From Moniliella sp. 'wahieum' (Eukaryota; Basidiomycota; Moniliellomycetes; Moniliellales; Moniliellaceae): DNA of 64,000 bases. Shown in pieces: positions 1 to 11,622 of this stretch (position 1 is its first letter; each line of letters begins with the position of its first letter). The stretch is from assembly GCA_003971905.1 (NCBI GenBank), contig RSEE01000021.1, positions 682,001-746,000 of the forward strand, written 5' to 3'. Below the pieces are notes generated by a model. The model did no database searches and was not told the DNA's origin. It saw nothing but the letters and a program-made list of their open reading frames with translations. Both the position numbers and the translations under genes were made by a program.

Positions 1-1150
1 GCGATGCAATCTCTCCTTGCTCTGTCCCTCTACCCCCCTGGGCTAGGCCTTGCCTTGGACAGGAGTGCCGTCTGCGCGTGTGCCGTGATCCGACCGACAC
101 GGCCATCTGCCGTCATCAATCCCCATCAGCCCCAGTTTGTCCGAGGTGGGCTGGCAAATCAAATCCCCCTGCGCTTCCGCCCCTCCTGTTCCGCCCTCCA
201 CCATCCACACGCGCTTTTCAGACGACGGATCGACGTCTTCTCCACCCGTTTTTTCCACCACCACCCCAGCATGCGTCTCTTCCCTCGCTGAGCACGCACA
301 GGCAGCCCGCCTCGGCCGCACCCACCGTACGTTCTTTGCTCTGCCCCGGCTCCCCTCTCGCCTTCATGATGAAGACACAGATAATCCATTCCCCGATCGG
401 GGGCGGAGCTGCGCGGAAGACAGATGTGCCCTTTGGGCCCCTGTCTTTGCGCACCTCAGCTGCCCAGGTGCTGGTGGACCCAGAGCCAACTGCGCTCAGG
501 CACGGCTCCTTGCTCTGTCCCTCCCCTCCTCCTTGCAGGAGGCGGAGGGCGGAGCAGGTGTGAGCCACCTGGGCTCAAGCGTTCTGGTATCCACTGGCCA
601 GGCTGGCGGCTGGGGCATGCAGCTCCGTCCCTGTGTGACGTGATCAATTCTCTCTGATTTCGTTTCGCTTTGCTTCGTTTTTCCTTGCTTTCCCTCCGCA
701 CTCGTGGGTGGCGGGTTCGTCGTGAGGTAGAGTTGCTGACGTTTTTTTTTGGCGGTTGCTGCTCAGATTGGCCGTTGCCCGCTTTTCTGTCTTGGTCCCC
801 TTCATATCCCACCCGATACCCCATCTTCTACCTGCGCACGCACGATTGCAATGACTGTCCCCTCTTGTGGGCAGCATCCCTTGTCGCACGTTGCCTGCTT
901 TTCCTGCCAGCTTGTAATTGTATTGTATTGTAGTGGATTGTGTTGTACTGCCTGCAGTCCATATGTAGCCGCCCCAGTAGCCATGCGAATCGTGCCTCGC
1001 CGCTGACATGGGACAAGCGACGGACGCAGGGCTGAGGACGGGGGAGGGTGGTGGATGGAGGGTTGCCTGGCCATTCACCTGTTTTTCTGCTGCGATCGGA
1101 CTGGTTCGCTACGGGCGAACGGGATCCGGACGGTGTGTGGAGAGTGCACG
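1..1150. other. Left-edge region with no supported gene
   Basis: Several overlapping open frames of 60-170 codons run in all frames, which is expected in GC-rich DNA. None shows a recognisable domain or consistent codon structure. The last few hundred bases are probably upstream sequence of the nucleoporin gene that starts near 1301. A truncated gene entering from the left cannot be excluded. Confidence 0.5.
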
Positions 1151-1190
1151 CAACCCTAGCAACGCCCGGCGTCCCACACTGGCGCCGTGC
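1151..1190 (+). promoter_or_regulatory. Telobox-like motif plus GGCGCC box upstream of the nucleoporin gene
   Basis: CAACCCTAGC lies at 1151-1160 and the palindrome GGCGCC at 1181-1186, inside the 14-mer CACTGGCGCCGTGC. The same decamer occurs before eIF2-gamma (19191-19200), and the same 14-mer occurs before the UDP-galactopyranose mutase gene (about 31578-31591). TTAGGG-type boxes in fungal housekeeping promoters are known targets of Tbf1-like factors. The regulatory role here is inferred. Confidence 0.45.
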
Positions 1191-1300
1191 CAGCCCAGTG
1201 CTGTTGTCTTCTTGCTTGGCTCAGCTCCGCGCTTGGCAACCGCGTCCTCCTGCCCACCACCACCACCTCCACCACCACCACCCCACCACCACCACCCGCC

Positions 1301-4300
1301 ATGATCGACCTGCCGCGGATGCGCCCGCGCGCGCCCCGAGCTCCGGGCGCGCCCCCGCCCGGCCGCTGGCACGCCTCGCCGCTCGGCTGCCAGGCCGCGC
1401 CCTACACACCTCGGCCCCGCTCCGCACCCCCGCGCCGCCGACTCGCCTCGGCCGTCCTGGCGTCCCAGCACGCGTGTTGCCAGTGGCCACCGCCCCCACA
1501 GCGACATCTCCACCTTGGACCTCGAGCCCAGTGCGCCTCCCTCCGTCTCCGCCCCCTTCACCTCCACCTCCACCTTTGCCCGCTCCAGTCGCCGCCGCCA
1601 CCTGGCCTCGGACCTCGACCCCGCGTCCACGGCCCCTCCCAAGTCCAAGGCCAAGTCCAAGTCCCAGTCCAAGCCCCAGACCACTCCCAAGCCCACGTCC
1701 TACTTGGACTCGATCATGTCCGTCCTCTGGCCTTCGCGCTCCCGCCGTCGCACCCATTCCGCCGCGTTTGGACACGAATCTTACCCGGAGCCACCCGCGG
1801 CCGTCGCACCGCCCCCCACACCGGGACACGTGTCGGAGTCCATGTCCGCTGCGCCCTCCGGCGCGCAGACCTTGATGCCCGTCGCCTCGACGCCCATCGC
1901 GTCCCGCCCGCACATCTCCTTTAGCCAGTGGGCAACACGAGCGCGGCCGAGGTGAGTGCGTCGGTAGGCTATGGCCCCGTCGGTGCTCGCATCCCTTCTC
2001 GGTCGGCTTGGAGCGGAATCGAGGCCCAGGCCCTCGCTGAGGCCGATGCTGAAGAAGAGCAAGAGCAGCAGCAGCACCACCAGCAGCAGCAGCAGCAGCA
2101 ACAGCCACATGATCTGAAGCACCACCCTGACGTGCCTCTCGACACGGAGCCCAGCTTCACTCTGGACGAGGCGAGCGAAAGCCGAGAGAACACTTATGCG
2201 CTGCTCAGCCAGTTTTTCCAAGAAAAGGCATCGGGCCCCGCGGGATCCCAGCCGCTGAGCGAGGGAGTGGGCTGGATGCAAAGAACTGATGCAGCAGTGC
2301 TACGCCTCCTCCCTCTCCACGTCCACGGCTACCTCTGGGGCGCATGCGCACGAGGGATCGGCAGGCATGCCGACGCAGAATGTCCTTCCGCGTTCAGTCT
2401 CGTCCGTTGCGTCACGGCCTTCTACCCTCCCGACTGCCACGCCCGCCGCGCCCACCGCTGCCTCCCGCTCGACCACCGTACCACGCGCAACCCGCCCACC
2501 ACACGCCCAACACGCAAGGTCACCATCTACACCCTCCCGGGACAGCGCAGGCGTGCGACAGCTACCGTCCGTTCGCTCGGGGCCAAAGCCGAGCCGGGCC
2601 GCGCTAGTGTTCACCCCGTACCGTCCTCCAGGCGTGTACGGCGCGGTGCCGGACACGCAGCCTGCGGCCAAACGGCCCCGGTTGCGCGAGGTCGAGGACG
2701 ACGCGCCCGAATCCGACCCCCGTTACGGTTCTCCCGCCTGCACCTGCGTCTGCATCTGCGTTTGCGTCTGCGTCTGCGCCTGCCACAGCCAAGCAGGAGA
2801 CGGCTAACCCTGCCTTCCACCCGGGCTCTTCCTCCCCGCCTCCCAAACCCAAGCCGGCCAAACGGTCGTTGGTCGCTTCGACCATCAAGGACTTGCTCGC
2901 GGAGAATCCGTTGCCGGAAGACCATGTGGCTCGCGCTCGTGCCGCCATGACTAATCCGTATGCCGCCCTGGCCCCCTCCGCCGGACCGACGCAGGCCACT
3001 GACGCGTCTGCGTCGGAGGACGCGTCGAAGCGCGTGCAACGCATGTTGGAGAAGCAGAAGAAAGCTCTGAAAGAACGCCATGCCAAGAAACATGCTGCTC
3101 CTTCCGCTTCCGCTTCGGGTTCGGCTTCGGATGAGGATTCTTCGGCCCGCAAGGATGCGGGGCAGGACTTGGTCGCGTTGATCCAGCAGACGGCGCAACA
3201 AACCCGACAAGGCAAGTCAGGCAAGAAAAGCCAACCAAGCAAGGTAGGCAAATCGAGCCAGTCAAGTCAACCGACCCACGCGTCCACCGATACCGCCCCC
3301 GAGCCCGGTCCCACCCACAAAGCGCGTAGCCCCAGCCCGAGCCGCAGCCCTACCCGTCGCTCGGCACATTGGACCTCCTCTATCCCGCGCCACTCGTCGC
3401 CGTTGAAACATGCCTCGCTCGCTGACTCGTCCCTCTCCCTCTCCACCTCCGCTTCGGCTTCGGCTTCCGTTTCCCTCGCTGACGATAGCTCGACTTTCCC
3501 CGCCTCTGGATCTGGATCGGGCTCGAGCGCCTCTGTCGCTCCGCCCTCTGCGGCGTTCACCTTCACTCCTCCCGTCTCGGTCTCAGCCCCCGCGCCGGCC
3601 CCCAAACCGTCGTCCCAGCTTGCCCCCTCGGCCGCCAAACCCACATTTTCGTTCCAGACCGCCCAGCCGGCAGAGCCCACCCGAAACCCACATTTTCGTT
3701 CCAGACGGCTCAGCCGGCAGAGCCCACCCGAAACCCACTTTTCGTTCCAGACGGCTCAGCAGAGCCCACGCCGAAACCCAGCTTTTCGTTCCAGACGGCT
3801 CAGCCAGCAGGGCCCACCCCGAAACCGAGCTTTTCGTTCCAGATGCCCAAGCCCACGCCCAAGCCGGTCGAACCAACCGCGGCTGGGACCGCGGTGCCGT
3901 CCGAGCCGCCCACTGCCACCCCAAAGGCGCAGTCTAGCTCCTCCTTTGGACTGGTGACCGTACCGCTGGCGCCGGTTACTTCCTCGCATCCGGTTCCGGA
4001 CCCTGCAGCAACCAGCCCGCGCCGCACGCGCTCACCCACACGTACACTCGCACGCACACCCCAGCAACTCGTACGGGACAAACCTGCGTCGACGTTGCCG
4101 GCGTTTGACCTGGGCCTCCCTCTGTCTGGTGGTGGGGGCGCTGGTGGAAGCGCACAGCCGCCTCGCTCCCCAGCGGAAAAGGCTGCGATCGACGTGGCTT
4201 TGGCCACTCCCCCGGCCAAGTTGCCCTCGTTTGCCTTGGATCCTACGCCCAATCTTACTTCTCTTCCGGCCCCGTCGGCCCCTGCTGCCATCCCACCTCC

Positions 4301-5471
4301 GGCTGCCTCGGACCCGACACCCTCGGACACGACGGCCGCGGAGGCCAGTACGCCCGTGGACGGCGAGGAGGGCGAGCGGACTCTGGGGGAGGCACGGGTG
4401 AAAGCGATGTGCATGGATGATGGCAAATGGAGCGTGGTGGGCGTAGGCCTGTTCCGTGTCACTCGCCACCTCGAGACGGGTCGCACACGCGCCCTGATGC
4501 GCTCCGAAGGTAACAATAATGTCCTCATTGTACGTACTTGATTTTCTTTCTGCCTCGCCTTGCTCCCTGTTTTGTTTTGTTTGTTTTTGTTTGGGTGTTG
4601 GTGCGAGTTGCGTGGTGTGCGTGTGTGTATGTGCCAAGCTAACTTATTCTATTCTACTCTTCCCTGCCCTTCCCTGCCGCCCTTTTCTTTCTTTTCTTTT
4701 GATTTCCTTTGCCTTGCCCTCGACCTTTGCTTTGCGCCTGGGATAGAACTTTGCCCTGTACCCCGACTTGACCGTTCGCGTGGACAAGGTCGCCTTGTCG
4801 TTTGTCGGGTACGACCAGCAGGGCAAGATGACCCAGTACCGTCTTCGCGTCAAAACCCCCGCCGAGGCCAAGTCGCTCCAGACGGCGTTGCTCGATGGCG
4901 CCAAGACCAAGAAGGGTCCCTCGGACTCTGAGCGGTACAACCCCTGCACCTGCGTCTGCGTCGGCATCTGCATCTGCGTCGGCACCTGCCTCTGCATCTG
5001 CTCAACCGGCTGCATCAGCTGCGAAGGCAGCACCTGTCCCGTCCTCGGCTCCTCCGACTGCTCCTGCCGCTTCCGCCGAGCCGGCGGCGACGAATGGCTC
5101 TCCTGCCGCTGCCGCGCCTGGTCAGAGGAGGGGGTGGAGGACGAGCAGGATACAGGCGTGGTGGAAGAAGTGCGGACGAAGGTGTTCAAGCTGGCCGGGT
5201 CGGCATGGGAGAACGTAGGGGTAGGAATGATGAAGGTGACGGTGCTGCCGGATCGGGGCAGGCTCGGTTACTGCTCCGATCTGAGCCGGCCAACCATGTG
5301 CTGGTGAACTTTTTGCTCTACCGCGGCATGGAACCTAAACTGGAAGGTAAGGTGGTTACGTTCCTCGGCCACGAGGGCACCACCCCTGTTGCGTACCGCG
5401 TTCGCGTCATGTCTGTCCCCGATGGCCGCAAGCTGGTCCAGGCGATCGAGACGCATGTGCCCCACGAGTAG
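1301..5471 (+). CDS. NUP2: Nup2/Nup50-like nucleoporin with FG-type repeats and two Ran-binding-like domains
   Basis: Probable nuclear-basket nucleoporin that binds Ran-GTP and helps importin recycling. An N-terminal segment near 2187-2290 contains ALLSQFFQEK, which resembles a conserved stretch I recall from fungal basket nucleoporins. A basic patch AAKRPRLREVE (about 2665-2697) looks like an NLS. Ser/Ala-rich linkers follow, then KPTFSFQTAQPAEPTP repeats (3637-3850). The first RanBD1-like domain begins near 4350 (GERTLGEARVKAM, then GLFRVTRHLETGRTRALMR). It continues after a 217-nt intron (4530-4746) as NFALYPDLTVRVDKVALSF. After an Ala/Ser/Pro linker a second similar unit runs 5155-5471 (EEVRTKVFKLAGSAWENVG, then HVLVNFLLYRGMEPKLEGK) and ends HVPHE-stop. 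The frame changes several times by apparent 1-nt deletions. The start at 1301 is a guess; 1515 is an alternative. The family call rests on the RanBD order and FG repeats. Confidence 0.75.
3637..3850 (+). repeat. Coding tandem repeat of about 45-48 bp (FSFQTAQ units)
   Basis: Five near-identical units share the core TTTTCGTTCCAGA, each encoding (K)P(T/S)FSFQTAQPAEPTP or a variant. FSFQ is an FG-like hydrophobic repeat typical of FxF/FG nucleoporins. The apparent frame changes between units come from short deletions, since the same peptide reappears in different frames. Confidence 0.8.
4530..4746 (+). other. Intron splitting the first Ran-binding domain of the nucleoporin
   Basis: The donor GTACGT follows the codons for NNNVLI, and the acceptor GGATAG precedes AACTTTGCC. 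Joining the two gives NVLINFALYP, the expected RanBD core. The intron is pyrimidine-rich and contains CTTTTCTTTC runs. Its length is 217 nt. Confidence 0.8.
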
Positions 5472-5808
5472 CCAGCCGCCAGCTGCTCCCGCGTTTTTTT
5501 TCCCCGAGGTTTGCTGGGTGGATTCAAGCGATGATGGATGGGATGTGCCCTCAATTGGTCAAAGAAGTGGTGGTCAGGTAGACAGGTAGACAGATGGACT
5601 GGCCCGTAGTCTCTCTCTCACAGCCGATGCGAGTCGCGACGCGGCGATTGGGAGGGCCGTGTGGGACCAAGGATGGAATCGCTTAGGATAGGATAGGATA
5701 AGATAGGATCGGATTCTTGCAAGTTATAGTCACTCGCCGGCACGCGACGCGACACCCGCCCGCCGCCACCACCGCTTCCGCCGGCCTCCTTCTCGGCCGC
5801 CGTCTGCC
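5472..5808. other. Spacer between the nucleoporin and the acidic protein gene
   Basis: About 340 nt containing a GATAGGATAGGATAAGATAGGAT pentamer-like array near 5687-5710 and a purine/pyrimidine mix. No gene is visible. It presumably holds the nucleoporin terminator and the promoter of the next gene. Confidence 0.5.
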
Positions 5809-8800
5809 ATGGCCGACTCGTCGTCGCTGCCGCCGTGGCTAGCTGCAGCCCTCGCAGCGCCAGCCAGACCTCTCCCGATCCCACCTCGCCCTCTGCCGCG
5901 CCCCGCCCGCAGGCCCACCACTGCCCAAGTCCAAGTCGCCTGCGCCGGCCCCGGCGCTCCCCCACCCCGGGCCCGATCCCGGCGGCGGACCCGCCGAGGC
6001 GCACGCTGGCATCGACGTCGACAACCACATCGCCCTCAACCCGCCATCGACGACGACATTGATATTGACGTCGATGCCGACGACGACCTCATCCTCGCGC
6101 ACCTCCCGTCTCCGCCGCCTTGCCACTCCGACTCGGACGACCAGTACTACGTCCAACGATCCGATGGCCGCAAGCGCGGTCTGTCCCGCCACCCTTCCTT
6201 TCCCGCCTCGGACTCGCCCGATGAGCCGAGGAGCCCGATGAGATTGATCTCCCCACCACGCCTTCCCGCCCGCCTCGGCTCGCTTCGTCCCCGATCCGCA
6301 GCCCGGTTGCGACCCCCGCGCTCCTTCGACCGACGAGATTGAAGGTAGCCCTGAGGCGCAGAGCGTGGGCGGGATGGGCGAGCAGCAGGGCCAACCGGAA
6401 GACGATGAAGACGAAGACGATGTCATGGTGATGCTGATGATGGCAGGGATCATGAAACGCTCAGGGAGGGGGAAAAGAACAACGAGAAACGTGGTGGACG
6501 AGGCCGAGGAAGAGGAGGAAGAGGAGGAGGACGATGACGACGACGACGACGACGACGATTATGACGACGAAGGCTATGACGTGACCACTAAGTTCCCTCC
6601 CCGCCAGGCCGGACGCGCGACGCTCCGTTCGGTGCCCGGCCAGCGCCGACCGCGCACTGCTCAAGTGGGTCAACTGCGTCGGCGCGGCACCCGCCGGTAC
6701 TCCACTCCTCTCACCACCTCTACCTCTACCTCCACACGCACCCTCCGCTTGCACCTGGCCGAATGGGCAGAGAACAAGTCGCCCCCCCCGTCCGGCGGGA
6801 TACACCTAAGGCGGCCAAACCGTCCGGGAAGACCTCACGCCTGGTGGATCTTGTTCAGAAGAGAAGGAGGGCAGCGCGGGAATTCCAGGCAGCAGCAGCA
6901 GCAGCAGCAGCGAGCGACCGCGACCGCGACCGCGAATGCCAAAGCGGTGCCCCACCTTCTCGCTGCCGATACCAAGGGCGTGACGACGGCCTGGGGCGCC
7001 CGCATGATGGGATTGTTGGAGGACGATGGCGACCAATGCCCGGGACGCAGGACCTGTTTCGTTCTGTCCCGGTTCGGGATCCGGACCTGCCCAGGTCCAA
7101 GGTCAAGCTGTCGCCTTATCGAGACCCTTCGGCGTTGCCCCACCCGTCTGCCTTCTTTTCCGATTCCGAGCCCGAGGACAGCATGGACACGCAGCACCCA
7201 AAACGCTCCGCGAGGCCCAAGGGGCTTGTCAAACACAAGGTACCGTTTCCTTCTGGGCTTTGGCTTTGGCTTTGGCTTGCCTCCCCTCCCATCTACTGAC
7301 ACCTTCCCCAGACTTCTCTCTTCGCGAACCGGACGAGACAGACGAAGCGCTGCGCGGGGATGCACCCCACAAGATGGACGCAACGCGCAGCGTGGCGCAT
7401 GCGCTCGAGACCCAGTCGCGCCGCAGGGAACCCCCCACGTTTGGCGGCAGGCTGCACGAAGCGATCCAAGCGGGGCCTCCCAAGCTCGCTCGGCCCGAGT
7501 CCAAATCGGTCCCACGCGGATCTCGGCCCTGCCAAACGCCCCCACGAGCCGGACGGACCACCTGTGGACACGAGCGAAAACAGCATCGCAGCGCTGACTA
7601 CGGATCGGTCGCGGAAGGACGAGTGGGACGACGAGGCAAGTGATGTCGACACGCCGCCTTCGACCTGGAGCTCAAACGCCAACGCCAAGGAGACCAAAAA
7701 GGAAAAGGCAAAGGAAGGCAACGGACAAAGGGCAAAGCCAAGGGGCAGGGACAGGGAAAATCAAATGATGGACGTCAAGCGTCCCTTCACTATAGCTTCT
7801 CGTTCGGCTCGTATCTCCTCTCCTCACGCACCCGGCGAGGACGCGGACGCGGACGAGGACGAGGACGATGAGATCGAGCCTGTTCACGTCGCGCAGCCCC
7901 ACCGGATCCAGAATAAGCGCGGCCTGCTGGGCGAACGTCTCTGGGGCGATCCAAGCTTTCTCCACCCCCAAAACACAACCACAACCACAACCACAACCAC
8001 AACCACAACCACAACCACAACCACAAACCCACCTCACCGCCCCCAAGCAAGCTTGACTTGCAGCTCGCCCGCCAGCCCGCTCGGTTTGCTCCGCCCAAGG
8101 CCCAACCCTTATCCCGCGCCTTCCGCGCCAGGAAGCCGGTCCTGCAAATGGCCACGCCGGGATCGCTGCCGTCGACATCTTGGTCGGTGGCGCCGGCGCC
8201 GATGCGGCGCACCGCGACCGGACCGACGCGCGTACGAGCGGGCGGAGGCAGGCACGCACCCACGCCGCTTTGTCCCGCCTCCCCAGTCCTTTGTCGCTCC
8301 CATCGAGCAGGATGGCGAGAGTGGCAGCGAGGATGGGTTGGATCACGAAGACGAGCAGAGTGGGGCGCCAGGTCCACTCCCCTGCCCCGGCACTGAATCG
8401 TCCCGCCCAGGACGAAAAGTTGGATTCGGACCGAGTTGAGCCCGATCCCCTCCCCACCACCTTGGCGGGCCAGCGACGACGACATGGACGATCTGGCTAC
8501 CACCCGGATGCCGCCCCCACTGCGCCGGTACCGCCCTGCCATCCCATCCGATTCCGATGACGATCGCATCGAGAGCAGTAAGGTGTTGGCCAAGCAGACC
8601 CAATCGTCCCGCGGCGGATCTGTGTCCCCACCAAGTCGCGGCCTGGATCCCACGGAACACGTGCTGGCCCAAGCGTCGTTGCCGCCATCGCAAGCGTCCT
8701 ACCTGCGCAGCCAGAGCGATTTCCCCCCGCCGGGCCAGACGCGCATGGCGCCGCAGCGGAATGGGATGCCACCCGCGTCGCGAGCCGGTGCGAGCGCGAA

Positions 8801-10497
8801 CATGAGCGCGAACACGGGCGAGCCGAGTGGGTCCCAAGCCGTCGACACGCAGACTGATCAAGCGCTCGGCCTCGAGGTGGAGTCGGACGCGCCGCTGTCC
8901 CAGCCAGGTACGGCTACCCCGATGCCCACCCAGGCCTGGACCCAGGCCACGGACCTCTTCCTCCCCGACTCGGCCCCACTGCCCTTCGTCGGCCCACAGC
9001 GTCCCTCGTCCGTCTTGGCTGGCTCTGACGCCACTCCGGCCGGGCTGAGCCAGTTCTTTGCTTCGACCCAGGCCTCGAGCCAGGGTCAGCGCGGCCCGGT
9101 ACGCCGTCGCGACTGCCCGAGGCGGGCGGGCATGCGGTCGACCAACCTGGGGATGGAAGGACAGGTGGCGCGCCGCGTTCCCCACCTCATCCCACCCAGA
9201 CCCCACCATCCCCATCCCCGCCCACGTCCCAGATCCCGACGCGGTCACCAAGGCAGACAAACTCAAGACCCAAAGCAAGCTCACTTCCACGCCAAAACCA
9301 AAAGCAAGACCAGTTCCGCGTCGAAGACGACCCAGCCTGGTGCGAGCAAGGAGGTCGATGGGTTTGCCGCGCCTGCGCGCGTACCAGCACGCCGGGGCCG
9401 AGTGGGACGACGATCTGCTGCCTGCATCGCGACGTGGCAGGCGGAGCGGTACGAGGCTGAAGCTGAGGACGCAGAAGCACCGCGTCTGGCCGAACGAAGG
9501 GCACTGCTACAGTCGCCACAAATGTACATGAACCAACATGGTCTCTACACCCAAACCAAGCCCGAGGACGACGATCCAGACACCTCCCCTTTTCCTCGTT
9601 AGCCAGCCCAGCCCCTCCGCACCCGCCCATCACCACGCGCCCGCGTCGGCCTTGCGCCGTCGTCGCCGCCCTCGTCTGGGCCGACACGTCGGTCGAAGTG
9701 GATGAGGCAGAGGCGGACGCGGAAGCGTCGCTGGTGCCATTGCCGTTGCCGTTACCGTCGGATGCGGCACAACAACGAGTGTGCTAGCCGCCATGGACAG
9801 CGACGGTTCTCAGCCACAGAAGCAGCGGGTGAACAGCCGCGCGGCAGTAGCGCCGCCACCGTGGCAACGAAAACTAACGCTGGATGGCGCCAACGCTGAC
9901 GTGGACCCGGGTGCAATCCGAGGCGCAGGCTCAGGAGGTGGTGACCTCGACACCCACGCCGTCCCGTTCCAGGCTGGCCATCGGGACCCCAGTGAGCAGG
10001 AACACAACGGTGCGCCCCCTGCCCCTTGTTCCTCCTCCAGCTCCTACCCTGTTCTTTCGTGCGGCTCCCCCGTGCCCTCGCTCCAACCCAGGAGGAGAGG
10101 GGCGGTGTGCGCGTGGAGCGGTCGGTGCACCGGCTTGGAACCGAGCGGACCCGTCAGGACGTCGCCGTCGCTTGGTCTGGACACGCTGGGGGACCGGACA
10201 CGGGGCGAGGTATGCGAACCCCCTAACCCGCCCGTTCGCATTTCATTGTCCCATCCGTCTTATTGGACCAAGCTAGGATCGGGAGCGCTGGGCCGATCCA
10301 GCTGCGTGGGAGGCGGAGCAAGCTCGGCCATCCGACGAGGATGTGGCTGTCCCCTTCCAGAGGAGAACGCCAAGCGCACACGGTACGATGGCCTGGGCGA
10401 AGAGCGAAGAGCATGAGGCCCAATCGCAGCACGTGGGACGATGGGCTGGCACAGAAAAAAGTGCGCCATGTGCGTGCGGGCAAAGGCGCAGAGAGTA
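5809..10497 (+). CDS. Large acidic disordered protein, tentatively Mrc1/Claspin-like checkpoint mediator
   Basis: The start MADSSSLPPWLAAAL at 5809 is followed by about 4.7 kb of coding-like sequence spread over all three frames. It includes acidic runs (DDDIDIDVDADDD near 6048; a long Glu/Asp block near 6500-6580), a basic helical piece SRLVDLVQKRRRAAREFQ (6835-6890) and many SQ/TQ sites (DTQTDQ, TQAWTQATD, LSQFFASTQASSQ near 8850-9080). It also has LAERRALLQSPQMYMNQHG followed by LYTQTKPEDDD (9489-9580). The tail AWAKSEEHEAQSQ (10389-10430) ends at a stop at 10495-10497. An acidic protein of about 1,500 residues with an SQ/TQ cluster and an LxxFF-TQ motif fits the replication-checkpoint mediator Mrc1/Claspin. 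The match rests on short motifs recalled from the family, and no globular domain confirms it. An intron or large frame slips must exist between 9602 and 9880. It could be another disordered nuclear protein. Confidence 0.4.
7974..8029 (+). repeat. Hexanucleotide array (ACAACC)n inside the acidic protein gene
   Basis: About nine units of ACAACC in tandem, encoding poly-Thr/Asn or His/Asn/Gln tracts depending on frame. It lies in the predicted disordered part of the Mrc1-like candidate. Length variation among strains would be expected. Confidence 0.85.
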
Positions 10498-11622
10498 GGC
10501 CATGCAGTAGGCCTTGCTTGGCCATGCCGTAGGCAATGCACGAGGGGCAAACGTCGTGGCGCACGCGACGACCCACCGTCCTTTCTGCTTACGCTTTCCT
10601 CTTCCACGGGCCGCACCGAGCGGGGTGGAGAGTGGAGTTGTGGAAGCGGTGCGAGCAGCGGGCACAGACCCAAACGATCCCGTCGGCTGCTCCTCACGTC
10701 CCCACGTGCTTGGCATGTCTCGCCAGTGGCATGCGTGGTGCGCACGCGCTTCCCGTCGCTCGCAGGGGCGTTCCTGTGTCGGAAGAGAAGTGTTGCTCTC
10801 GGGACATTTCTGGACCATCTGCCTTAGGCCTCACCGAGGAGACTCCATCTGTGCCTGGCGTGGTTTGGCGCAGCGTGGCATGAAGACGAGTGCTCCGTCA
10901 GGCGACGCAACGCAAGGTAAAGCAAACCAGAATAGATCCCCAAGAACGCACGAATCCAGTGGTTTCCACCTTGGAGAGATTGATTCATGACGTGGGCGGG
11001 TGCAGTATTATGTACGCCTTGGCTTCGCCGCGCGTCGCGCCCCCGTTGGCGGACGCGTTCCTGTCGATGGCGGGCGGGGTGAGGACGCCAGGCGCCCACG
11101 AGGGTGAAGTTGATGTTGCAAGCCCCGCTCCGTCCCGCCGAGGTCCTCGCTATCCAGCAACGCATCTATCTCCACCCGCCCGGCCGTCATGACCACAACG
11201 TTTCCGTGGGCGGCCTCATTGGGCCCTTGCCAGCACTGCTGCGCCCTTCCTTCCCCTGTCCCTCTTCTGGCCCGATCCGTTGCGCTCCCTACTCCCATTC
11301 CTCAACGGACTGTGTGTTGAGGAAGTCATCTTGCCGCCCGTCGGCGCTTCCGTGCGCTCGTTCGTGTTGGTCGCAGGCAGGATGGACGGGCGGGCTATGC
11401 CTGCCTTTGCTCAACTCGAGCTGTGCTGTTCTGTGCCCCCCCTCCCCCCGGTCTCTCTCTCTCGCATCGTGTTTCCATCCTGCCCCCTCTCTCTCTCGCA
11501 TTATGCACCCCATCCCTGCTTACTACAGTTGAAGGTTGGCCGCGTAGGAAGCTCAGATGGCTGGTCAAAAGCAACAGATATCAATTCATATGCCATGCCA
11601 GCACCACCGAGCAGTGCATCCC
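10498..11622. other. Convergent intergenic region, no gene seen
   Basis: It lies between the 3' ends of the acidic protein gene (plus) and ureG (minus). Several open frames exceed 100 codons on both strands, but their translations have no family motif and are Cys/Arg/Ser-rich in a way typical of shadow frames. CT-rich microsatellite-like stretches lie at 11452-11505. Confidence 0.5.

Noticed and set aside
1221-2108. Long minus-strand frame rich in GLGLGLG and Ala/Arg
   Set aside because: It is antisense to the nucleoporin N-terminal region and reflects Pro/Ser/Lys-rich coding sequence on the plus strand. No domain is present.
2740-2800. Cys-Val-Cys-Ile repeats suggesting a metallothionein-like stretch
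   Set aside because: The same bases in another frame give the Ala/Ser-rich linker (ASASASAS) that joins nucleoporin segments. A similar illusion occurs at 4930-5010.
6461-6805. Minus-strand frame with a run of Val and Ile as a membrane segment
   Set aside because: It is the antisense of the GAC/GAG acidic tract (poly-Asp/Glu) in the acidic protein gene.
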